Shown here piece by piece: positions 18,801 through 28,077 of a stretch of DNA of 28,077 bases. The DNA lies in the NCBI GenBank assembly GCA_001655205.1, contig LPNZ01011521.1, positions 1 to 28,077 of the forward strand, in the 5' to 3' direction. The first letter of the stretch is position 1. Each line of letters starts with the position of its first letter. A program made the translations under genes and the position numbers. Source of the stretch: Lenisia limosa (taxonomy: Eukaryota > Breviatea). The notes beneath the pieces are model-generated. The model was given only the letters and a program-made list of their open reading frames with translations, made no database searches and was not told the DNA's origin.

Positions 18801-21800
18801 TCTCCTTCGCCGCTCTGGGAATGGCTGTGGTTGCACCCTTTAGGTCCGTGTTTATGTTCTAAAAAGACGATGGAATGGCAATATGTATGAACGACATTTT
18901 AGGTTCTATTGATAATCCGAAGTCACAATAAAATGAGCGCCTTCAACTCACCTATTCAGTCGGATGCGCTCTGCAACTGTTGCTACTGGCATTGTCATGA
19001 TCGTTATGCTTGTGCTAATGATTCCTGTTTGGGGTTTGTAGCTCTTTATGGATATCATATTGATTTCTTAATCTCAACCCTCCCCAGATTTTGGTACCCG
19101 ACATGTCTTCCAACCCAAAACAAAACTCAGACAAGTTTTGTGACTCCAAGCACGGCAGTTACTCTTTCGTCAAGTACTCAACTTTCCTGTTTCCTTCCCT
19201 TGCGTATGCTATTCGATATGGGGTTTCTTTGCCAATGCTTTCACTACCTTGCTTATTCTTTTAGTCTTCATAGAAGCTTCCGTGAGGTCCTAGTTTTCAC
19301 CACTGTTCAACCCGTTTTTGATGAGTCTTTCTCTCAAATTGAGTCCGAACGTGAGCAATGGAACACATTTCAAGAGCATGAGCCGATTCTGATGTCCTAG
19401 GGCCGGGTAGCTTTATGGAGATCAGTGACTTCCTTGATAACCCTCGGAACGTGTCGCAATGCTGCATAGAGGTGGCAGACCCCTCTGCTGTTGGCGGTAC
19501 CAAAGAGGAGGTGCTAGGGGTAATGGCATGGTACTGGGCCGACACTTGCTCATGTCAGTTTAGCGCTATGAATTTGACACTTCTTCTGGCGGACATTATC
19601 TGCTGCTGATGGTGACGGCGTCATTTTTCTACACGGGCGTTGCCTGGTACCTTGGCCAACTACCCAATGGTGAGCTTCATTACATTTGCCCAGAGTAGCT
19701 CTAAAATCTCTGACCTGCAGACCCGGATGGTCTCCCGGGGAAGCCATTTTGGTTCCCTGTTACCCGGGCGTACTGGCTGGGTCCGAAGAGAACGGTAGTA
19801 GTTGCCGGAGATACGCTTGCAATGCTGAAGTGGGTAGTTAAAGCTAGTGCTGTAGTTCAATGGAGCGTGCCATTTTAACAATGTAGAGAAAGGTCTGAAG
19901 ATGAACAAACAGTTATTGTCAACAAGGTCACAAAGTCCTATGCAGGAGCCATTGGGGTGAGTTAAAGTCTTCTAATTTCATTTCCTTCGGTTCTTCACAA
20001 AATAGTGTTCCGAGATCTCCTTGCAAATGTCTCCTGGAACAGTGACCTGTTTGGTTGGGCCCAATGGAGCCGGTTGGTGGGGTGGCGGATGGGCCCAATG
20101 GAGCCGGTTGGTGGGGTGGCGGATGCTACTGGGAATAACACTGCAGGAAAGTCAACGCTGATCAATCTCCTCTGTGGTAACATTGCCCCCACTCATGGAC
20201 ATGTATGTTGTCTTGCTCATTGTTTTCTCTCTCGTAATCTTTTGGCTCTATCTAATGTATCTCTAGGTATTTGTTGGTGGAAAGGACCCCGTTGCCGATT
20301 CGACTGAAATGCTGACTAATATGGGTATTTGCCCCCAAGTGGGTGGGGGTGATGGTTCTGTGCACAGAGTTGTAAGGCAAATGATTGGGTGAATTAATAT
20401 GATACCATAATCCAATATCTCCTTTTAGCGTGATGATGTGGACGGTTTCGGCCAGATACAACCTTGTTTTTTTATTTCTCATTACTACTTACTATATACT
20501 ATAACGTTTCAGTTTGATGCATTGTGGCCGTCTCTGACAGCAATGCAACACATGGTGCTCTACGGCAAGCTCAGAGGCGTGTCTAATCCCAAGGAGTCCG
20601 GATACGAACTGGTTGGTCGCCTTCTGTCCTGTCTCATGATATCAGCTGAGTGAAGTTGGCCTTGCGTCAGTCTGCAACCGACAGGCCGGCAAGATGTCTG
20701 GTGAGTGCCTTGTTCTGAGTGACTCAAATCGCAGGTGGCATGCAAAGAAGGCTCTCTGTAGCACTGTCGCTTGTTGGTGAGCCGTACATCATGCTCTTCG
20801 ACGAAGCGGCCAGGTATCCTCAAATTGACTCTTTGCTTTCTTTGCAAATAAGGACCAGTGTTATGGTTTACTGTAAGAAGTCGGATTTACGCTAGTAGTG
20901 GTCTGGACCCAAGGTCACGTCAGTGGGTTATCGACGTTGTTGCCGCACGCAAAGCACGAGGACATGTTGGCGGAGCAATGAGATACTGCCATGAGAAATC
21001 GGATATTGTTCTCTTTTGATAACATATTCAGATACCAGTATCATACCAATACTCCATATTTCACCCAATCGTTTCTCTTGAATCCCAAGACTTTCTGAAG
21101 TGCTTCGTAAAGCAAATTCGCTGATAGTTCAGGTTATTCTTTACTGTACGCACTTGATGGAAGAGGTCGAAATGTTGGCTGACGTTGTTGCAATGCTGCA
21201 GGTGAGCGTCACTTTCCAGTTATGGGCTATTGTGGATGTGAATGTAACCGGCACTGCAGAACGGACGGGTGCACGCCTACGACACCACGCTTGCCCTCAA
21301 GGCCCAACATGGTGGTCTGGTGTTCTTTTGCTTTGAGCTGCAAGATGGTCTAATAACCCAGGTGGTGGATATCAAGTCTCTCTCAACGTACCCAAAGAAA
21401 AGGTGGGGATTGATGCGGCCTATTTCCTTCACTACAGTGTATTGACTTGGAATTCTTACGAAAAAGTTGGAATTTCCGTTATTAAAATTTGAAGATATTT
21501 CTAGGATTTTCTAAATACTACACACGAGAATCCCAAGTCGATGCGCCATAATTCTGGACGAGAGGAACTGTCACAACCCCTGGCCCTCTCACTGTTCAGA
21601 TGACTTTTGTGAAGGACACTATCAGCAAAGCAATGTCGGCTGCAGTGGTTTTGGATGTAAGTAGTGCCCTAATTCTGGCCTCACCATGACGATATGACGG
21701 TTTAGAACACCGAAGGGTCCGTGATTCTGTCAGTGCCACGTACCTCTCTCACTGCTCTCCCCGCCCTTCTTGACGCACTAGAAGGAAACTACAAAGAATG

Positions 21801-24800
21801 GGTCTGTCCTAACAGTATTGAGTTTGCCTTACTCATTTAGGGGCTTTCCCCTCCAACGCTGCAAGAAGTGTTCCTTCGCCTTGCTGGGGTGGAACGCAAT
21901 GACGGGGAGGTGAGATCCTGCGGCGACATCAATATGGAAAATTTTCTCTTTTATATAATGTAATCGACCAGGACGCCTGTGTTATATGCAGAAGAAGCAA
22001 ACCTGAGCCTACCACACTCTACACTCAGTCTGGCATCCCAGTTCGAGTTGAAGGTTGGTCATCAGGCTTTTCAACCTGACGCCATAGGTGTTGTTTGTGG
22101 AAGCTGCGCCGGAAATGAGAAGTCCTGTCCACCCAGTGTTAGTATCTTATTCAATGCAAAGACAAACAGCCCTCAGGAGCAAGAAATGCAGGAGTTCAAA
22201 GTAAGCACCTGATTGGGCGGTACTCATATCATGCAGTCGGTAGCACTCTCTACCGCCGACTGTTCCCCCGAAGTGGTACTTGAACCCGTTAGCCAGCCCC
22301 AAACCATTCCCCCGCTCCAGGTCGACCAGGTCGGCTTGCAAGGCTTAAAAAATTTCACCGATGGCCCCGGGCCGATCATCATTTCTGTCACTTTTAGGAC
22401 GTTTCAGACTCGGGCTCGGAGCTGAATGCAAGACACAGCCTTTTACCTGGGGGTGGGAGGGGTCCTTTTCTAGGTGTTCTTTTGGGTTTATGTTTGACCC
22501 GAAGAAAGACGGGTCATACGAAGTGACATTTCAGCGGCTGATGAGTGGAGAAAACCGTCCTTCTTTTCGCACTTTGTCACTCTGGCCGCCCAGTCCTTCA
22601 CCATCAGGTACAAGAAAGAAATGATTTTACCCAGTCCTGATCAAGTACTAATTAGGGCTTCAGGTGGCGCTCGCGTAAGGGTCTCGGCCTGCAGCTTCTC
22701 GCCATCCCCGTTCTGATTATGCTGTACCTCTTCCTCAGCTACAATAGTCTCAAATTCGGTCCTGAAGAAGACGACAGAGCCTCTGATGGAGGGTATGGTT
22801 TCAAGCACTGAGCTTATGTAACCATGAACTTTCAGAAAGATGGTTGTTTCATCTTTTAGATGTGTCGGTCTTTCCTTATACGGGCCATTTGCTGGAGGCA
22901 AGAACGACGACTGTTCAGATCCATCCGTGAGGGTGGTTTATTTGAGTTAACCGTTCTACTGTGTCTTGAGTTGATTGTTTAGTTCTTCATTGAAGCGTTC
23001 CAAATGAGCTATCCATCATCGAGGTCAACTGACGATAGTGGAGTGGGGGAGGGGGGTAGCAAAGATACAGTATGATTACAATAAAAACAAACAGGTAACC
23101 TATTTTCACTGTTCAGAAAATGAGCCTGCAATACAGTGATGTTGATGGATCAAGTAGGCTTCTGAGTCTTGAGGTTTCTGATTTCTGGAATGTGGAGTAC
23201 CTTTCAATAATAATTTTTGTTGCTTACACCCAGATGATGTTGGAGTACTTGACTCGAAGTCCTCCTTGAAACTCTCAAATATTAGTAGGAAAAGCGAACC
23301 TTATTTATTTGCTCTGTACCTTGTTCATACGTTTTGTTCATACGTTTCAGCTTAGAAATACTACGACAGTTCCTCACCAATTTAGTCTCCACCATCAACC
23401 AGTACGAAACGATGGCGCAGGACGGCAATCGCACCTACTTCCCCCTGACGTTCACCTCTTATGGCGTGAGATTTTGGGGGCTCGATTGAAGCGACACAGT
23501 TTTAGTTACTTCTCACAATGTGTAGAATATTGCTGAGATATTTGCCAAAAATGAAGAGGGATCGAAGAGGGTGAAGCAACTTGTTGGGACGCCGCTAGTT
23601 GATTGGGAAGTTTGGGGGGATTTTTAAGGACGTGGTTACATTCTTTTACCTTCTTTCCAGCACGACTATAGGGGAACCAAAAATTGCTTTAGCCTTGGAA
23701 GCCAGACCGTCTGTGGCGACCAAATACAAGAATGGAGTAGAACGTGAGTTTCGTTTCAGGATGATCCTTATTATTAACCAGGCTGTACACGACCACAGCC
23801 ATCGACCTTCAGAACACCAAGACTGACGGCTCCGTCATTAACTTCGTTCTCTATGTGGGCATCGTTGTCATTACTATTGCTGCTCAACCAGTTGGTCCTT
23901 ATGGTGTAGTCACGGATGCTTGCGGACGTCTTTGGCAGCTACCCCATGAGTTCAACGTTAGTAGCGTAGTCCTACGATCAAGCCGAGTGTTTAGAGTCTG
24001 TTTTCTGATTCTGTAGAAGTCGCTTTGAAAATTGGCTCCCGTACATGTCCGAAGTGTTTGGTAGGTGCAATGCCAACTGATTTGACCCTTCAGCATGGCC
24101 CGTCAGACAAACGACTGCCGCTTCCTTCATCATTGATGCCTCACACAAAGCGATCCCGTTCAAAACCGTCAAAATTGTGGGTGCCTTCTGTTATAGTCTT
24201 GTTTCGTGAAAGTGACTTTTCGTATATCTGCTGATAATATTATGAGTCTGTGATAGGCTTTGCGTTGTACAGTATAATGCGTCAGGCTGCTGAAGGAGAT
24301 GAACCCGAAGAAACCAGCCAAAAACGTGACACTGTTTTATGTGGGGAGGCGGCGGTACATAGTATTACTGAATACGACAACATTAACATTTTCCAGTCTT
24401 TGTGTTGGTGCTTTTGGCTCTTTCAGTGCCTTCAAGTGCTTCCACTATTGCCGCTGAGGTCAAAGCAGGTTGGTGCTGGCACACTCACTACTCCCATGTA
24501 TTATTTAGAGCAAATCGGGGATCTATTGAGGATTGGGTTGCTTGAGGGAGTATCACGATCATTGATGATAACCGCCAGGTATCCCTGCCCTCCTTGAAGT
24601 CCATGATGTCTCGGTTTTGGCGCGCTCTATGTCACATCTCTTCATCAACTTCCTGTTCTGCTGCTTTTCAGCCTCCTTGGCTTGGAGTGGGTTTATGGAC
24701 ACAAATGAAGATGAGAGGTGGCAATATGTTAGATGGGTTAAAGTTTGAAAATAATGAAGAAGGGGGGTAGATTTGACATTTTTGGCATTTGAAAAACATG

Positions 24801-27367
24801 AGAACACACTAACACCTCAGTTCTAGGAATGCTTCTTTTACCTTCCACGTTCTTCCAGTCTGCACACTTGGGAACTGTCGCTCCTCTCCTCCTCCTTTAT
24901 GCCTTGTTTTTGGTGACTGGGCGCCTTTTGCTGACATTGACAAGCTACCATATACATCGTAGTTATCTTACCGCCAGGCCATGTTTGGACTGGTTATTGG
25001 ACGGGCATGTGGACATCCCGCGGCCGCAGCGTCTCTGGGGTGGTTATACGTCTTCCTTGTGGCCCTCATGACTCAGCTCACTTTCGCTCTTGTAGAAAAA
25101 GGTAACAAACTCTAACCAGTATTCAAGCCCAATCCCATTGTATTCCCATCTGAACCTGACAGTGTCAACGATGTCAACGTACTTCCCGGTTTATGGCCTG
25201 GCTGCGACTTTGTACAGAGCATGGGAAGGTGGGTGTTCTGAGACGATTGTGCTTACTTCCTCCAGACCCTATGGCTGTACCTTCAGACTTATCCATCCTT
25301 GTCAACTCTCTTGTGACAAGTAAGGGGGGAAATGAAGCAAAAATGACCGCAGTCGCTGTTGAGTCTCTTTTCCGACCAAAATAGTCGCTGTTGACTCTGT
25401 TTTCAGACCAAAACAGTGTTTCTGAGCTTAATGTCTCCAGCTTTCGTGGTGCTCCTCATAATCATTGTCATTGACTTTGTCAAAGGACAACGGCCGTCAT
25501 CCAATTCAGACGTGGGGCTGGGCTAAACTGTCACTTTTGAGGCAAAGTAACGATTTAGGATGATAGTTTGGATGAAGAAGGTCTCAATGGACTTATTAGC
25601 ATCCGAGGAGTTTCCAAGGTTTGACTTGATACCTATTTATTGCGATACCAATATTTAACCGCTCAGACATACAAAGCCTCCTCCAGCAGCGAGGGAGAAG
25701 TGCGGGCTGTTGATGGCGTCTCAATGGTCTGTGGATTGGCCTTGATAAGGACAATTTCCAGCTTTCTCACCTCCAGGCGGTTCGGAGGAACGAGTGCATC
25801 GGACTTCTTGGACCGAATGGTGCCGGAAAAGTGAGTACCTTGAGTTATGACCTTTTGTTATGACCTTTTGTTGTGACCGTCTTATTACTGTAGACTACGC
25901 TGGTGAAGATTCTCATGGGAATCGAGTCGTCCTCCGAAGGCAAATGTCTCATTGATGACGTGGACATCACTTCTAACCCGAAACTGGCCAGAAAGGTAGG
26001 GAAGGGTTCTCAAAAGATCGATCGAATGTCTTTGATTGTTAAAGATGATTCCATTTGGATTGAAGTGAAGCTCATTTTAAGTATCCCTAACCTGTTTAGA
26101 GTGTCGGCTACTGTCCGCAGTTCGACTTGCTGTGGGAGAACCTCACCATCAGTATGAATGGGGGAACCTCAAACGGGAAGGGGACAAAAAGTGCACCCAT
26201 CCTACAGCCACCCCTTTCTCTGTTTTCTCATTTTCTCCTTGTAGAGGACCATCTGTCCATTTTCTGCAAGCTCAAGGGATGTCCCTCTTCTGAAGTCAAA
26301 GCAGCCGCACAGGTATTGTCAAGACAATTTATACCTGAACCCATGTCAGCCTTCCATAGGCAATATCTAATTTCGCAGATATTAGCTGAAGCTGTCTCAC
26401 TAGACGGTGACAGTTTCACTAAAATGGCAGGTATGCAAGAACGGAAGAGGAGAGAGATGACCATATTAGGCAAGTGCAGCGGAGGGCAGAAGCGGCGGCT
26501 GTCACTTGGCTTGGCGCTGACAGCCGACCCCAACATCATCATCCTGGACGAGCCAACTACAGGCCTCGACCCTGCCACCAGGTTTGTAGAGGTTGTTAAA
26601 GGGCTGGGCAAATAGCATATCCAAGATTTATCGAGAATGCTGTCTTTTGGGATCTCAATGGGAGCCCTTGTTAGTATCGGCCTGTAGGGTTTCTGTGAGG
26701 AAGATATCTTGAACCGGGCTCTGAGGCTTTGCCAAGTCTTAGGCTGATCACCTTAGAAACTCCGTTTGGTCCATTATTTCGAACATCAGCCCAGGCAGAG
26801 CAGTGATTCTGACTACTCATTTGATGGAGGAGGCGGAGGCCTTATCGTGGGTCTTGGATTACCACTATTCAATATTGTTACTCTTTTTTACGACCTAGTA
26901 CTAGGCTAGTTATTATGATGTCTGGCAAGGTCCGCGCGGAAGGCACATCTCTGCAGCTCAAGAAACAGTTCGGTCAGTGGGATGTGAAATTTGATGGTTG
27001 GGTTCGGTCAAATTGCGATGCAGTGTAACCCCTCATCTAGGTGATGGGTTTGAGCTGAAGGTCACGACAGCAGCGGACAATTTGGCATCATGCCAGAAAC
27101 ACGTGGCCAAAGAGCTGCAGCTGGAGAATGAGGTTTGTTGCGATGGCACTACTGACAATATAGGCCGTGGTCTCGGGTTCACAGGTGACGTTCAATCTCG
27201 GACATGACGCGCTGGACCTTCAAGCCGTCGTCGCTGCCATGGAGCATCAAGATGTGGAAGTGGGTCATCCTTCTAATCCGCTAATCAGTCAGGATTGGTC
27301 ACTGTCAATGTCATCTCTTCATGACGTGTTTGTTCGGCTTGCAATGGAGGCTGAAGGCTCTGTCTAA
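15898..27367 (+). CDS. full-length ABCA-type ABC transporter (TMD1-NBD1-TMD2-NBD2), about 50 exons
   Basis: This is a membrane exporter or lipid-translocase family protein. Exon 1 (15898-15984) reads [25 protein letters not shown] and more. Exon 2 (16189-16245) is the first membrane helix ([16 protein letters not shown]). A large non-cytosolic domain follows ([19 protein letters not shown]), then more helices (e.g. [18 protein letters not shown]) and the family segment [18 protein letters not shown]1 has [44 protein letters not shown] and THLMEEVE. After [14 protein letters not shown]2 begins ([20 protein letters not shown]). NBD2 has [47 protein letters not shown] and TTHLMEEAE, ending [16 protein letters not shown] with TAA at 27365-27367. 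Gaps 16331-16396 and 16878-16958 affect early exons. Several joins in 22000-24500 and one near 19800-19890 remain unresolved. Both nucleotide sites look complete, although NBD1 has a changed Walker B/D-loop (DEAA instead of DEPT). Confidence 0.93.
16040..16080. repeat. AT/GATA microsatellite in ABCA intron 1
   Basis: A simple-sequence run of TATATA followed by about four GATA units. Similar TA-rich runs lie in later introns at about 16275-16295, 16990-17030 and 17425-17480. Confidence 0.8.
20057..20124 (+). repeat. perfect 34 bp tandem duplication of a splice donor within the Walker A codons
   Basis: Units 20057-20090 and 20091-20124 are identical. Each holds the codons for G-P-N-G-A plus the following GTTGGT donor. 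The first donor, at 20073, gives GPNGAGKST after splicing to 20147. Use of the second adds 34 nt and shifts the frame. Confidence 0.95.
20345..20482 (+). repeat. interspersed repeat copy C filling an ABCA intron
   Basis: The repeat occupies most of the 174 nt phase-0 intron 20339-20512, between the exons encoding ICPQ and FDALWPS. It matches copies A and B over its whole length, and copy D over its right half. The repeat itself contributes no coding sequence. Confidence 0.88.
21660..21910 (+). other. segment after NBD1 ending the first half of the ABCA protein
   Basis: Two exons encode [20 protein letters not shown] and later [20 protein letters not shown]. This matches the short beta-alpha region and the TLEEVFL motif that closes each half of ABCA proteins. 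The same motif recurs at the C-terminus as [10 protein letters not shown], which supports the two-half architecture. Confidence 0.85.
23322..23347 (+). repeat. 13 bp tandem duplication at an ABCA splice acceptor
   Basis: GTTCATACGTTTT is followed directly by a second copy reading GTTCATACGTTTC, which continues into the acceptor CAG. Only the second copy provides AG. Confidence 0.7.
25351..25416 (+). repeat. 32 bp tandem duplication of an ABCA acceptor region, one copy degraded
   Basis: Units 25351-25382 and 25383-25414 differ at a few positions. The second has TTTTCAGACCAAAACAG and the first TTTTCCGACCAAAATAG. The frame of the following membrane helix ([16 protein letters not shown]) and a phase-1 donor at about 25319 favour the acceptor AACAG ending at 25416. 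Confidence 0.75.
25560..27367 (+). other. second nucleotide-binding domain (NBD2) and C-terminus of the ABCA protein
   Basis: The motifs are fully canonical: GPNGAGK|TT with an intron between Lys and Thr, [36 protein letters not shown] and [10 protein letters not shown]. The short C-terminal regulatory region follows ([25 protein letters not shown]). The stop is TAA. Confidence 0.95.
25845..25878 (+). repeat. short tandem array in the NBD2 Walker A intron
   Basis: A unit of about 15 nt (TTATGACCTTTTG) is present twice, with a third partial copy (TTGTGACCG). It lies between the GTGAGT donor that follows GPNGAGK and the acceptor before TTLVKIL. Confidence 0.7.
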
Positions 27368-27471
27368 ACTAAATCTTATTATTCTCAACGGTGTGGTTCT
27401 CTCTATTATTGACTTAATATTACTTGATTAAGGACTTGGAAGACCTCATACTAATGTACATCAAAACAGCG

Positions 27472-27497
27472 AATAAACAATAAAAACAAATAAAATA
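27472..27497 (+). terminator. candidate polyadenylation signals after the ABCA gene
   Basis: AATAAA motifs occur at about 27472-27497, 105-130 nt past the ABCA stop and about 100 nt before the stop of the convergent gene. The clustering makes this the likely 3' end region of the ABCA transcript. Confidence 0.5.
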
Positions 27498-27593
27498 CTA
27501 GGAGTGAAGAGACTCTCTAAACGCAGCCATTCGGCTGATTGACGCCCTAAAACGTCACAAGACAGCGAAATCATAATCACTTCATGTTATCTT

Positions 27594-28077
27594 TCAAACA
27601 TACTGGAGGGTTTGAGAAAGGTTCTGAAGGTCATTATCGGAAGGCAGTAGAGACTCTGAAGTAGCTGTGAAGTCAGTTCCTTCTTTCAGCAGCCAACCTT
27701 GGTGGGGTGACATTGTGTCACTTGCTGAGATCTGAGGGACAGGCGACCCTCGTAAGTCTTGGTGTTCTGGTGGTGAGCGTCGAAGCAGTGCAGGTAAGAA
27801 TGATCTGTATCTAATATACGAATTGATCCGTATTTNNNNNNNNNNNNNNNNNNNNNNNNNNNNNNNNNNNNNNNNNNNNNNNNNNNNNNNNNNNNNNNNN
27901 NNNNNNNNNNNNNNNATTGACAGGGCCCGGGGCCGGAGACAGTGATTTGGTCCGGGCTCGAGCGGTTAAAGACTCGACATCTCTGTCCAAACGTGAGGCC
28001 CGGGCCTTCCAGTGGTCACCTAGCGTCTGCAGATGCTTGATACGTCCTGCCGCCTCGTTGAGCTCGGTTTCAACCTT
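27594..28077 (-). CDS. 3' portion of an unidentified coiled-coil protein gene, partial
   Basis: The minus strand from the window edge is open and reads KVETELNEAAGRIKHLQTLG, then WKARASRLDRDVESLTARAR and a Ser/Pro-rich stretch. The Leu and charged spacing suggests a coiled coil. A gap (27836-27915) follows. Then an acceptor-like TACAG precedes an exon of ~65 codons, low in complexity and rich in Ser, Pro and Gln (RRSPPEHQDLRGSPVPQ and later GWLLKEGTDF), ending QTLQYV with TGA at 27596-27594. The gene is convergent with the ABCA gene, about 227 bp between stops. Its 5' part lies outside the window, and no family is assigned. Confidence 0.7.

Larger units (their letters stand above)
19940..21400 (+). 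other. first nucleotide-binding domain (NBD1) of the ABCA protein
   Basis: The exons carry the Walker A motif, split at 20072/20147 inside the second Gly codon. They also carry the Q-loop, split at 20338/20513 between ICPQ and FDALWPS with repeat copy C in the intron. The signature SGGMQRRLS is next, then Walker B with D-loop [13 protein letters not shown] and the H-loop THLMEEVE. The segment [19 protein letters not shown] closes the domain. The proline and threonine normally following the catalytic DE are both alanine. Confidence 0.92.
1345..27915. other. assembly gaps (runs of N), fourteen in total
   Basis: The gaps are 1345-1448, 2522-2579, 2795-2868, 3347-3447, 7221-7259, 7766-7869, 8310-8519, 9865-9993, 11346-11452, 12446-12521, 14331-14430, 16331-16396, 16878-16958 and 27836-27915. 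At least five abut or lie close to long G or C homopolymers, so they probably reflect sequencing failure at those tracts. Confidence 0.98.

Noticed and set aside
21020-21080. Possible degenerate repeat copy (TTTCACCCAATCGTTT in an ABCA intron)
   Set aside because: A 15-16 nt match with no support on either side. It may be an eroded copy but cannot be told from chance by eye.
1-28077. tRNA, rRNA, CRISPR and bacterial operon features
   Set aside because: No cloverleaf, rRNA core or regularly spaced direct repeats were seen. Gene structure is spliced and eukaryotic throughout.

Overview
The window is nuclear DNA from an intron-rich, compact-genome eukaryote. Every gene I could follow is split into short exons of about 8 to 770 nt by GT-AG introns, mostly 50-170 nt long. 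TAA, TAG and TGA all act as stops, so the standard code applies. The sequence alone does not fix the lineage. A compact invertebrate or a protist would both fit, and I saw no spliced leader. Fourteen N gaps interrupt the assembly and remove parts of several exons.

Layout: (1) 1-586, the 3' region of a minus-strand gene plus a possible terminal exon of another gene. (2) 587-4160 minus, a homologue of the splicing factor RED/IK. (3) 4161-4629, a divergent intergenic promoter region. (4) 4630-~7927 plus, a charged coiled-coil protein ending in a PHD finger. (5) 8021-~9600 minus, a classical short-chain dehydrogenase (SDR). (6) ~9504-15421 minus, an NRPS-like reductase with adenylation, carrier-protein and thioester-reductase domains. 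(7) 15422-15897, a divergent promoter region. (8) 15898-27367 plus, a full-length ABCA-type transporter (TMD1-NBD1-TMD2-NBD2). (9) 27594-28077 minus, the 3' end of a coiled-coil gene, convergent with the ABCA gene.

Two things stand out. First, a ~125 bp interspersed repeat family has four copies. Two lie inside clean introns of unrelated genes in opposite orientations, and two more have GT and AG at their edges, so the family looks like an introner-like element. In parallel, many introns carry short tandem duplications that copy their own splice acceptor, or in one case the donor, so the window shows apparent intron-remodelling events. Second, the NRPS-like reductase, the adjacent SDR and the divergently transcribed ABCA transporter could form a small eukaryotic metabolite cluster of activation/reduction, further redox and export. 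That is an inference from position and family only.

Gene models were built by hand from splice signals, intron phase and family motifs. Most exon joins agree in phase. Exceptions are stated.
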